Source: Sinorhizobium sp. B11 (GTDB lineage Bacteria; Pseudomonadota; Alphaproteobacteria; Rhizobiales; Rhizobiaceae). Taken from it: a stretch of 64,000 nt of DNA. The stretch spans positions 744,001 to 808,000 of the forward strand of contig CP091034.1 of assembly GCA_039725955.1 (NCBI GenBank). Reading direction: 5' to 3'. Below the pieces are notes generated by a model that saw only the letters and a list, made by a program, of their open reading frames with translations, searched no databases and was not told the DNA's origin. Position 1 is the first letter of the stretch, and every line of letters starts with the position of its first letter. This document shows positions 56,950-64,000 of this stretch, in pieces. The position numbers and the translations under genes are program-made.

Positions 56950-57726
56950 ATGACGCAGGCGGTGACTGACACGATAGACGCCTTTCATCGCGGCCTTTTT
57001 CATATCGTTCAGCCGAAGGGCAGGGGCCATCGTGCCGGCATGGACGCCATGCTGCTCGCCGCTCTTATTGCCGATGATCGCGCGATCAAGGTGGCCGATC
57101 TCGGTGCCGGAGCGGGTGCAGCCGGCCTTGCTGTCGCCTCGCGCCTTGCAAAGGCCGAGGTCGTACTTTTCGAGCGATCGGCGGAGATGGCTGACTACGC
57201 CCGCCGCAGCATCGAACTGCCTGGCAATGCCCCTATGGCGGGGCGCGTCTCGGTCGTCGAGGCCGATGTCACGCTGACGGCCAGGGCGCGAAACGACGCA
57301 GGTCTCATCGACGAAAGCTTCGATCACGTTATTATGAACCCGCCGTTCAACGATGCCGGCGACCGCAGGACGCCGGATGCGCTGAAGGCCGAAGCCCACG
57401 CCATGACGGATGACCTGTTCGAAAGCTGGATCCGAACGGCTGGGGCCATCATGATACCGGGCGGACAACTGTCGCTGATCGCAAGGCCGCAATCGATCGC
57501 CGAGATCATCGACGCCTGCGGCAGACGCTTCGGCGGCATCGAGATCACTGCCGTTCATCCGCGTGAAGGAGAAAACGCCGTCCGCATCCTGGTGACGGCG
57601 ATCAAGGGCTCACGGGCACGGCTTTCGCTGCGTGCGCCCCTCATCATGCACGAAGAGGGGAGCCACAAGTTCTCCCCTCTCGTCGATGATTTCAACAATG
57701 GACGCGCGGCCTATGGCAGGCTCTGA
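56950..57726 (+). CDS. tRNA1(Val) (adenine-37-N6)-methyltransferase-like protein (TrmN6 family)
   Basis: 258 residues of a class I SAM-dependent methyltransferase. The cofactor loop is VADLGAGAGAAGLAVASRL, the catalytic motif is VIMNPPFND (NPPF, typical for N6-adenine methylation of nucleic acid), with GRGHRAGMDAMLLAAL as the YfiC/TrmN6-type start. It is in one unit with DUF2007. Target RNA is inferred, not shown. Confidence 0.85.
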   Translation: MTQAVTDTIDAFHRGLFHIVQPKGRGHRAGMDAMLLAALIADDRAIKVADLGAGAGAAGLAVASRLAKAEVVLFERSAEMADYARRSIELPGNAPMAGRVSVVEADVTLTARARNDAGLIDESFDHVIMNPPFNDAGDRRTPDALKAEAHAMTDDLFESWIRTAGAIMIPGGQLSLIARPQSIAEIIDACGRRFGGIEITAVHPREGENAVRILVTAIKGSRARLSLRAPLIMHEEGSHKFSPLVDDFNNGRAAYGRL

Positions 57727-57727
57727 A

Positions 57728-57774
57728 GCAATTCCACCGTTCGCAATTGCGTAAAGAACCAGTTCAGGAATTGC
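57728..57774. repeat. Intergenic GCAATTCC repeat, copy D
   Basis: GCAATTCCACCGTTCGCAATTGCGTAAAG, with the second arm AGGAATTGCC near 57766–57775. It lies between the convergent methyltransferase gene and mntH, where a terminator is expected. Confidence 0.55.
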
Positions 57775-57786
57775 CACAGAACAAGT

Positions 57787-59130
57787 TTAGCCACCGGTCA
57801 CGACGTCGAGGAGCAACTTGACGTTCAGACCGGCGATCACGACAGCGATCACATAGGCGACGGCGCTCAGCCACTTCGGTGCCACCAGTTCCCCCATCTT
57901 CGCCTTGCTGGCCGTGAACATGACGAGCGGGAAGACGGCGAAGGAAAGCTGCAGGCTGAGCACCACCTGCGTCAGGATCAGCAGTTCCGCCGTACCCTGA
58001 TCGCCGTACCAGATCGTCACGAAAGCGGCGGGAACGATGGCGATGGCGCGGGTGATCAGGCGGCGCACCCATGGCTTCAGCCGGATTTTCAGGAAACCTT
58101 CCATGACGATCTGCCCGGCAAGCGTGGCGGTGACCGTGGAATTCAGGCCGCAGCAGAGCAGTGCGATGCCGAAGAGCGTCGGCGCAATCGCAAGACCGAG
58201 CAGCGGCGACAGCAGCGAATGCGCTTCACCAAGTTCCACCACATCCGTCTTGCCATTGGCATTGAAGGCGGCTGCGGCAAGGATGAGGATGGAGGCGTTG
58301 ATCAGCAGCGCGAAGCAGAGCGCCACGGTGGAGTCGAGGGTCGCGAAGGTCAGCGCCTCCTTCTTCTCCGGCACGGTATGGCCGTAGGAGCGCGTCTGCA
58401 CGATGCCGGAGTGAAGGTAGAGGTTATGCGGCATCACGGTAGCGCCCAGAATGCCGAGCGCCAAGTAGAGCATTTCCGGATTGGTGACGACCTCCGTTGT
58501 CGGCAGGAAACCCCTGATGACGGCGCCCCATTGCGGATCGGCAAGGAAGATCTGCACCGCAAAGCAGATTGCGATGACGCCGAGAAGCGTGATGATGAAG
58601 GCCTCGATCCAACGGAAGCCGAGCCTTTGCAGGAGAAGGATGACGAAGACGTCGAGCGCGGTAATCACCACGCCGATTTCGAGCGGAATTCCGAAAAGCA
58701 GATTGAGGCCGATCGCCGTGCCGATCACTTCGGCAATATCGGTGGCGATGATGGCGATTTCTGCAAAGGCCCAGAGCGGTACGGCGACATAGCTTGGATA
58801 GGCATCGCGACAGGCCTGCGCCAGATCTCGGCCGGAGCCGATGGCAAGACGCGCGCAAAGCGATTGCAGCACGATCGCCATGATGTTCGAAAGCAGTGCG
58901 ACGGTTAGCAGCGCATAACCGAACTTCGATCCGCCGGCGAGCGAGGTCGCCCAGTTGCCAGGGTCCATGTAGCCGACGGCAACCATGTAGCCAGGGCCGA
59001 GGAAGGCGGCCGCGCGTCGCCACGTGGAGCTGTGCCGTCCCGTGCCAACAGTGCGGTAAACGTCGGAGAGCGAGGCTTCCCCGCGCTCGGTTCGCCAGCC
59101 GCCCTTTGCGTTCGGATTTATGATGTCCAT
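57787..59130 (-). CDS. mntH: Manganese transporter MntH (Nramp family)
   Basis: 447 residues with about eleven membrane helices. The first-helix metal site is [11 protein letters not shown] (DPGN) and the sixth-helix motif is [10 protein letters not shown] (MPH), both diagnostic for Nramp transporters. It imports Mn2+ (also Fe2+) with protons. In rhizobia the gene is controlled by the Fur-type regulator Mur or by MntR; a possible operator lies 45 bases upstream. Confidence 0.95.
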   Translation of the reverse strand: MDIINPNAKGGWRTERGEASLSDVYRTVGTGRHSSTWRRAAAFLGPGYMVAVGYMDPGNWATSLAGGSKFGYALLTVALLSNIMAIVLQSLCARLAIGSGRDLAQACRDAYPSYVAVPLWAFAEIAIIATDIAEVIGTAIGLNLLFGIPLEIGVVITALDVFVILLLQRLGFRWIEAFIITLLGVIAICFAVQIFLADPQWGAVIRGFLPTTEVVTNPEMLYLALGILGATVMPHNLYLHSGIVQTRSYGHTVPEKKEALTFATLDSTVALCFALLINASILILAAAAFNANGKTDVVELGEAHSLLSPLLGLAIAPTLFGIALLCCGLNSTVTATLAGQIVMEGFLKIRLKPWVRRLITRAIAIVPAAFVTIWYGDQGTAELLILTQVVLSLQLSFAVFPLVMFTASKAKMGELVAPKWLSAVAYVIAVVIAGLNVKLLLDVVTGG

Positions 59131-59174
59131 GCCACTTTTACCTGATTATCCATGCCGGCACTATGCCTGATTAG

Positions 59175-59193
59175 AATGATAATGCAAGTCATT
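59175..59193 (-). promoter_or_regulatory. Possible Fur/Mur-type operator of mntH
   Basis: AATGA-N9-TCATT, an AT-rich inverted repeat located 45 bases upstream of the mntH start. It resembles Fur-type boxes in size and composition only. Confidence 0.4.
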
Positions 59194-59324
59194 CGCAACA
59201 AGAAAATTCATAGGCAATGTTTTGAGAGCGCAGCCATTGCGTTTGTCACTGCAGCGCATACATGCAATGCCCTTGTAATGTGCATATGCATGCTGGCGTC
59301 GCCGATCATATCGAAGGAAGAGAG

Positions 59325-60185
59325 ATGGCTGGATTTTTGAGAAAGCTGATGCCGAAGCGGTTTCGGAAGGATGGGATCGTCATACCCGTCGTCAAGCTGC
59401 AGGGCGCGATCATCAGCGGCGGCGGTCAGTTCCGCCCGACTCTCAATCTCGCCAATGTCGCGCCGGTTCTGGAGAAGGCCTTCTCCGCGAAGGACACGCC
59501 GGCTGTTGCCATCTCGATCAATTCGCCGGGCGGTTCGCCTGTCCAGTCTCGCCTTATCTTCGCACGCATCCGTGAGTTGGCGCGCGAAAAGCAGAAGAAG
59601 GTGCTGGTCTTCGTGGAAGATGTGGCGGCCTCCGGCGGCTACATGATCGCGCTGGCGGGCGATGAAATCATCGCCGACCCGACCTCCATCGTCGGCTCGA
59701 TCGGCGTCGTCTCCGGCGGCTTCGGCTTTCCGGAGCTCCTGAAGAAAATCGGCGTCGAGCGCCGCGTCTATACGGCAGGCGAGAACAAGGTGATCCTCGA
59801 TCCCTTCCAGCCCGAGAAGGAAAAGGACATCGAATATCTGAAGAGCCTGCAGCTCGAGATCCACCAGGTCTTCATCTCGATGGTGCGCGAGCGCCGCGCC
59901 GGCAAGCTGACGGACGATGCGACAGTTTTCTCCGGCCTCTTCTGGAGCGGCACGCGCGGCCTGGAACTCGGCCTCATCGATGGCCTCGGCGACATGCGCC
60001 AGGAACTGAAAAAACGCTATGGCCAGAAAACGAAGCTTCAGCTCGTAACGGCCACCCGTGGCCTGCTCGGTCGCCGTATTCCCGGCATCTCGCCGGTCTC
60101 GCTTGAAGGGGCGGCTTCCGGTCTCGCATCGGGGCTTGTCGAAGCGGCGGAAGAAAGGGCATTGTGGAGCCGCTACGGGCTCTAA
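59325..60185 (+). CDS. S49-family serine peptidase (SohB/SppA-like)
   Basis: 286 residues. The catalytic pair is visible: Ser103 in EDVAASGGYMIALAGDEI and Lys155 in GENKVILDPF, spaced as in SppA/SohB. A short hydrophobic segment and a Lys/Arg-rich start (GFLRKLMPKRFRKDG) suggest membrane association without a clear signal peptide. Such enzymes degrade leader-peptide remnants. The ATG at 59325 has a GGAAG ribosome site. A small membrane protein follows 18 bases later. Confidence 0.92.
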   Translation: MAGFLRKLMPKRFRKDGIVIPVVKLQGAIISGGGQFRPTLNLANVAPVLEKAFSAKDTPAVAISINSPGGSPVQSRLIFARIRELAREKQKKVLVFVEDVAASGGYMIALAGDEIIADPTSIVGSIGVVSGGFGFPELLKKIGVERRVYTAGENKVILDPFQPEKEKDIEYLKSLQLEIHQVFISMVRERRAGKLTDDATVFSGLFWSGTRGLELGLIDGLGDMRQELKKRYGQKTKLQLVTATRGLLGRRIPGISPVSLEGAASGLASGLVEAAEERALWSRYGL

Positions 60186-60203
60186 CGGGAGAAACGAGGG
60201 GAC

Positions 60204-60395
60204 ATGGCACAGCTAGTTACGTTATTGATCCTCGTCTGCGCGGGCTGGTGGCTTTACCGCCGCTTTGTTTCCGATGCACAGAGGCTTGCTGAAAAATCCC
60301 GCCGCGCCGAGAAGGAGCGCCAGACGGGAGCGGTCGGCACGCTGGTGAAGGATCCCGCCACGGGCGAATATCGCCTGAAACGGGAAGAGGATTAG
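60204..60395 (+). CDS. Small membrane protein, conserved hypothetical
   Basis: 63 residues: one N-terminal helix (MAQLVTLLILVCAGWWLYRRF) and a basic, charged tail ending TGEYRLKREED. No family is recognised. It is likely co-transcribed with the S49 peptidase gene upstream. Confidence 0.75.
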   Translation: MAQLVTLLILVCAGWWLYRRFVSDAQRLAEKSRRAEKERQTGAVGTLVKDPATGEYRLKREED

Positions 60396-60530
60396 GCCGA
60401 ATTGGGTCGCTACTATCACTAACCGGCCCGCCGTTTGTCGGCTTTATCCGGACACGGCGCAAAAGTCTTGACCCTTGCGGCGCTGCGTGGCACCTGTCGC
60501 GCTCATATTCCAAGCAATCGGTATTCTTCC

Positions 60531-61490
60531 ATGCCCGCGACAATTCCAGACCATATGAACCCGAAGCGCTCTTTCCAGGCGCTGATCCTCACCCTGCATA
60601 ATTACTGGGCGGACAAGGGTTGTGCGGTCCTGCAGCCCTATGACATGGAAGTTGGCGCCGGCACCTTCCACCCGGCCACGACGCTGCGCGCGCTCGGCCC
60701 CAAGCCTTGGAAAGCCGCATACGTTCAGCCCTCCCGCCGCCCCTCCGACGGCCGCTATGGCGAAAACCCCAACCGTTTGCAGCACTACTACCAGTATCAG
60801 GTCATCCTGAAGCCGAACCCGCCGAACCTGCAGGAGCTTTACCTCGGCTCGCTCGCGGCGATAGGCCTCGACCCGCTGCTGCACGACATCCGCTTCGTCG
60901 AAGACGATTGGGAAAGCCCGACACTCGGCGCCTGGGGCCTCGGCTGGGAATGCTGGTGCGACGGCATGGAAGTCTCGCAGTTCACCTATTTCCAGCAGAT
61001 CTGCGGCATCGAATGCTCGCCGGTCGCAGGCGAGCTGACCTATGGTCTCGAGCGCCTCGCCATGTATGTTCAGGGCGTCGATAACGTCTACGACCTGAAC
61101 TTCAACGGCCGCGAGGGCGACGAGAAGATCAGCTACGGCGATGTCTTCCTGCAGGCCGAGCAGGAATATTCCCGCCACAATTTCGAATTCGCCAATACCG
61201 AGATGCTGCATCGCCACTTCATCGATGCCGAAAAGGAATGCCAAGCGCTTCTCGCTGCCGGCGCGCCTGGCGACAATGCCAACCAGCGCCTGCATAAATG
61301 CGTCTTCCCGGCCTATGACCAGTGCATCAAGGCAAGCCACGTCTTCAACCTGCTCGACGCCCGCGGCGTGATCTCCGTCACCGAGCGCCAGAGTTACATC
61401 CTTCGCGTACGCACGCTGGCCAAGGCCTGCGGCGAAGCGTTCCTGCTGACGGACGCGGGTGGCCTAAATCTCCCGAAAGAGGCGGCGTAA
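60531..61490 (+). CDS. glyQ: Glycyl-tRNA synthetase alpha subunit
   Basis: 319 residues; forms the alpha2beta2 enzyme with GlyS. Class II catalytic motifs are [30 protein letters not shown] and [23 protein letters not shown], with [12 protein letters not shown] as motif 3. The start at 60531 gives [16 protein letters not shown]; 60555 is an alternative. glyS does not follow directly; a DUF2207 gene and lemA do, and glyS may lie beyond the window. Confidence 0.95.
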   Translation: MPATIPDHMNPKRSFQALILTLHNYWADKGCAVLQPYDMEVGAGTFHPATTLRALGPKPWKAAYVQPSRRPSDGRYGENPNRLQHYYQYQVILKPNPPNLQELYLGSLAAIGLDPLLHDIRFVEDDWESPTLGAWGLGWECWCDGMEVSQFTYFQQICGIECSPVAGELTYGLERLAMYVQGVDNVYDLNFNGREGDEKISYGDVFLQAEQEYSRHNFEFANTEMLHRHFIDAEKECQALLAAGAPGDNANQRLHKCVFPAYDQCIKASHVFNLLDARGVISVTERQSYILRVRTLAKACGEAFLLTDAGGLNLPKEAA

Positions 61491-61658
61491 AAGCCGCTCG
61501 GAAAAAATCTCTGCTTCTTCAACCATTCTGCTTTTACGTTGCATGGACCGCTCCTACATTGTCTCGTTGCGCGGTAAAATTGAAGTATAGATTCGGGACG
61601 CCCTTTGAAGAGCAAGCCTCTTTGTTTTAGAATTTCATCTGTGAGTTGTCCGAGCGGA

Positions 61659-63395
61659 ATGCTTCGGGTGGTCTCATCGTGGATTATCCTATGCGTGTTT
61701 TCCGCATTGCTGACGTCATGCGGCAATTTTGACGAGGAGTTCCTGGTCGAGTCCGTAAAGACGACGGTTGAAGTGTCCGATGACGGCAGTGCTGACGTGT
61801 CGGAAAACTTCGCCATCGCGGTCAAGAAGTCGACCAATTACGGTGGCGTCTACGTTGATGTACCGCAACGCTTCAAGGATGCGTCAGGTAACGTTCACCG
61901 GCGAGATTTCGAGCTGTTTTCTACCCGGCGCGATGGGCGTGAAGAACACCATTTTGTAGAACAGAATGTGCCGGGCTACTCGATTTATATCGGCAAGGAG
62001 CATTGTAAGCGCTGCCCTACCAACATTCCCGTCGGCCTCAGCTATATCAAGATCATCTACCGGCTAGGCCGTCTGGTCCGTGAAGAGGATGATCAACAGG
62101 TTCTTGTCCTGCCTGCTTATATGGGCCGTGTTCATGACTGGAGCGCCGAGAAGACTGTTGTTCTCACAGTTCCGCCCGGGGGTGTGCTGCGCCCGTTAAA
62201 GCTTGACCCCGCAGCTTATGAAATGACGCAGAATACACCCGGCGAGATCGAAGTATCTATTGCTGCAGGTGAGCCTGACCGGGTGCTCCCTGACATTGAG
62301 ATCGAATACCCGAAAGGAACCTTTCGGCAGGCGACGATTGGGACGCAGGCGCGCTGGTGGCTCTCCGACCATTTTTTGACATTCATAAGCATTGCCGGGC
62401 CGGTGATCACAGGCCTGTTCGTCGCATTGAGATTGCGATCCAAGTGGCAGTTGCCTGAGAATTTGGCGGACGTAGACACCAAAGTGGTGCGGACCACATC
62501 TCCTGCTCTGGCCGCCTATCTTTTCTGGGATTGGAAGGAGGATGCTGCAAAGGCCGCGTTTCTGGCTTCTGTCTGCCATCTCGCAGTGAAGCGAAAGTTC
62601 CGCATTTCCGGTCTCAATGAAGACGCCGAGGCTTCGGAATTGTCCGCCAAGAAAGCACGAAAGGGCAAGGTGACTGGCGTCAAGTGGTATAGCCTTCCGG
62701 CCGCCAGCCGTTTGGTCTTCGAGCAGATTGAGAAAGAAAAACCTGTCGATGATCGGCGCAGAATTATGCGGGCTTGGAACAATTTGAACGGAGAGCTGTA
62801 CAAGAAAGTTGTCGAGGAATACGGGCGCTTAAGTAGTGGGGTGGATCGCAGTAAATTATTGACTGTACTTTCTGTCCTGGTTATTAGCGTTGGGGTTGCG
62901 TATTTTTCGGGCCTATTGCTTTATTCTGTGGCCGTATGCGGTATATTGCTAATGTCGCTTCTTGTCGCGATGGGAAGCCTGCGCCCGGAGCGGATCAATT
63001 GGCCCAACAATTTTAAGGACGCGCTCGGTTTATATGTAGGTCTACCTGTATTGGCGGTTATTGCGCTGTACTACATTACCACCGCCGAGCTTGTCAGCGA
63101 ACAGTGGCCATATCTGCTGATCATTGTGATGGATATTGCCGCCCTCGTCGCCGCTCTGATGATGAAGCGCACGCCAACCCCAACACAACGTCAGCTCCGT
63201 AACAATCTGCTGGCGCTAAATCGTTATTTTCTCGGTAAGATAGATGGTCCGAAAATGTCGATCGAAAGCTACGAGCGTTGCCTTCCATTCGCCATAGCAT
63301 TTGGCGCAGAGCAACGCTGGACCGCGCGCTTCAATCAGTGGCTGGCGAGCGAACAGATAGATGCCTACGCTCCTGATTGGTTGAAAAAATCCTAG
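61659..63395 (+). CDS. DUF2207 domain-containing predicted membrane lipoprotein
   Basis: 578 residues from the ATG at 61659. The first 21 form a lipoprotein signal with lipobox LTSC (Cys21). A β-rich extracytoplasmic region follows (VEVSDDGSADVSENFAIAVKKSTNYGGVYVDVPQ), typical for DUF2207, then a membrane helix near FLTFISIAGPVITGLFVALRL, a cytoplasmic loop and a C-terminal group of helices. Codon use is lower in GC than in its neighbours. DUF2207 proteins often sit beside lemA, as here. Function unknown. Confidence 0.85.
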   Translation: MLRVVSSWIILCVFSALLTSCGNFDEEFLVESVKTTVEVSDDGSADVSENFAIAVKKSTNYGGVYVDVPQRFKDASGNVHRRDFELFSTRRDGREEHHFVEQNVPGYSIYIGKEHCKRCPTNIPVGLSYIKIIYRLGRLVREEDDQQVLVLPAYMGRVHDWSAEKTVVLTVPPGGVLRPLKLDPAAYEMTQNTPGEIEVSIAAGEPDRVLPDIEIEYPKGTFRQATIGTQARWWLSDHFLTFISIAGPVITGLFVALRLRSKWQLPENLADVDTKVVRTTSPALAAYLFWDWKEDAAKAAFLASVCHLAVKRKFRISGLNEDAEASELSAKKARKGKVTGVKWYSLPAASRLVFEQIEKEKPVDDRRRIMRAWNNLNGELYKKVVEEYGRLSSGVDRSKLLTVLSVLVISVGVAYFSGLLLYSVAVCGILLMSLLVAMGSLRPERINWPNNFKDALGLYVGLPVLAVIALYYITTAELVSEQWPYLLIIVMDIAALVAALMMKRTPTPTQRQLRNNLLALNRYFLGKIDGPKMSIESYERCLPFAIAFGAEQRWTARFNQWLASEQIDAYAPDWLKKS

Positions 63396-63510
63396 AATTG
63401 GATCTCAGCCGTCAAGGTCCCACCAAATCGGCAAAAGCATTCCTGCGCCATCATGACTTTACTGCGTCGAATCATTAACGTGCGGTGATCGGAACTCGGA
63501 GTGCATTCGC

Positions 63511-64000
63511 ATGTACATAATACTCGCTATTGTCGTCCTCATCGCACTCTACGTCATCTTCATCTATAACGGCCTCGTCCGTTCCCGGCAGATGGCCGAG
63601 GAGGCGTGGTCCGGAATCGATGTGCAGCTGAAGCGCCGTGCCGACCTGATCCCGAACCTGATCGAGACCGTCAAGGGATATGCGGCCCACGAAAAGAGCA
63701 CGCTTGAAGAGGTCGTCGAGCTTCGCAATAAGGCTCAGGCCGTTCCTGCTGGCGATGTTGCCGGCAGGGCGCAGGCCGAAGGTCTGCTCGGGCAGGCGCT
63801 TGGCCGGGTGATGGCGCTGGCCGAAGCCTATCCCGATCTCAAGGCCAACCAGAATTTCTCCGAACTCCAAGCCTCGCTGGAAACGATGGAAAGCGAAATC
63901 CAGATGGCACGCCGCTATTACAACGGCGCGGCCCGCGATCTGAACGTCAAGGTCGAAAGCTTCCCCTCGAACCTCGTTGCCGGCCAGTTCGGATTCTCCA
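63511..64000 (+). CDS. lemA: LemA family protein (5' part)
   Basis: The ATG at 63511 opens a frame that runs out of the window (163 codons visible). It begins with a membrane helix (YIILAIVVLIALYVIFIY), then the LemA core NGLVRSRQMAEEAWSGIDVQLKRRADLIPNLIETVKGYA and a coiled coil (AEAYPDLKANQNFSELQASLETMESEIQMARRYYNG). The LemA fold is a helical hairpin on the cell surface; it forms a conserved pair with the DUF2207 gene upstream. Confidence 0.92.
   Translation, partial: MYIILAIVVLIALYVIFIYNGLVRSRQMAEEAWSGIDVQLKRRADLIPNLIETVKGYAAHEKSTLEEVVELRNKAQAVPAGDVAGRAQAEGLLGQALGRVMALAEAYPDLKANQNFSELQASLETMESEIQMARRYYNGAARDLNVKVESFPSNLVAGQFGFS

Overview
The window looks like a chromosomal segment of a Rhizobium-type alphaproteobacterium (Rhizobiales, R. 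etli/leguminosarum/tropici-like). The pointers are a GC-rich, Rhizobiales-style gene order (waaA–HAD–lpxK–DUF2093–mutL), a split ATP synthase with its F0 operon atpI-B-E-b'-b standing alone, the short HisG/HisZ pair, a CIRCE-controlled groESL, and GAAC-N7-GAAC and TTAA-N7-TTAA elements that are typical of this group. The genus is inferred from sequence features only. No tRNA, rRNA, CRISPR array, transposase or prophage gene was recognised.

Layout. 1–5.8 kb: end of hisZ, hisG, DoxX, a glutathione transferase, a small PAS-like protein, groEL/groES. 5.8–11.1 kb: a likely accessory cassette (RibD/DHFR-like reductase divergent from an ArsR regulator plus SRPBCC protein, with two matching operators), a HAD phosphatase, ribF and an MFS transporter. 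11.5–19.3 kb: ileS, a lipoprotein, tadA, a pseudouridine synthase with a long repetitive tail, rsmD and a patatin-like lipase. 19.4–29.7 kb: an AT-rich orphan gene, a KefB-type antiporter, pmbA, a CysQ-like phosphatase, DUF4170, waaA, a HAD phosphatase, lpxK, DUF2093 and mutL (envelope/lipid A plus DNA repair). 29.7–33.8 kb: a kinase-less PAS/receiver protein and a GGDEF/EAL protein (probable signalling pair), then a secreted PRC-barrel protein. 34.0–38.2 kb: a De Ley–Doudoroff type galactose operon (dehydrogenase, dgoK, dgoA, lactonase) divergent from an IclR regulator with paired TTCCA/TGGAA operators. 38.4–45.7 kb: an orphan LuxR-type regulator, Mrp, a CorA-like channel behind a structured leader, kup and a SleB-type cell-wall hydrolase. 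46.0–48.7 kb: the ATP synthase F0 operon. 48.8–64 kb: rnhB, a radical SAM protein divergent from a glycosyltransferase with a LexA-type box between them, moaB, ispE, a TPR protein, a polyprenyl diphosphate synthase, DUF2007, a TrmN6-like methyltransferase, mntH, an S49 peptidase, a small membrane protein, glyQ, a DUF2207 lipoprotein and the start of lemA.

Most of the window is core housekeeping. The parts that reward a second look are the signalling locus at 29.8–33.1 kb, the ArsR cassette with twin operators, the LexA box at 51.0 kb, the 159-bp tandem repeat inside the pseudouridine synthase gene, a family of intergenic GCAATTCC palindromes (five copies), and the AT-rich genes at 19.4 and 61.7 kb. 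Nothing here can be called a wholly new system from sequence alone; the kinase-less PAS/receiver plus EAL pair is the best candidate.
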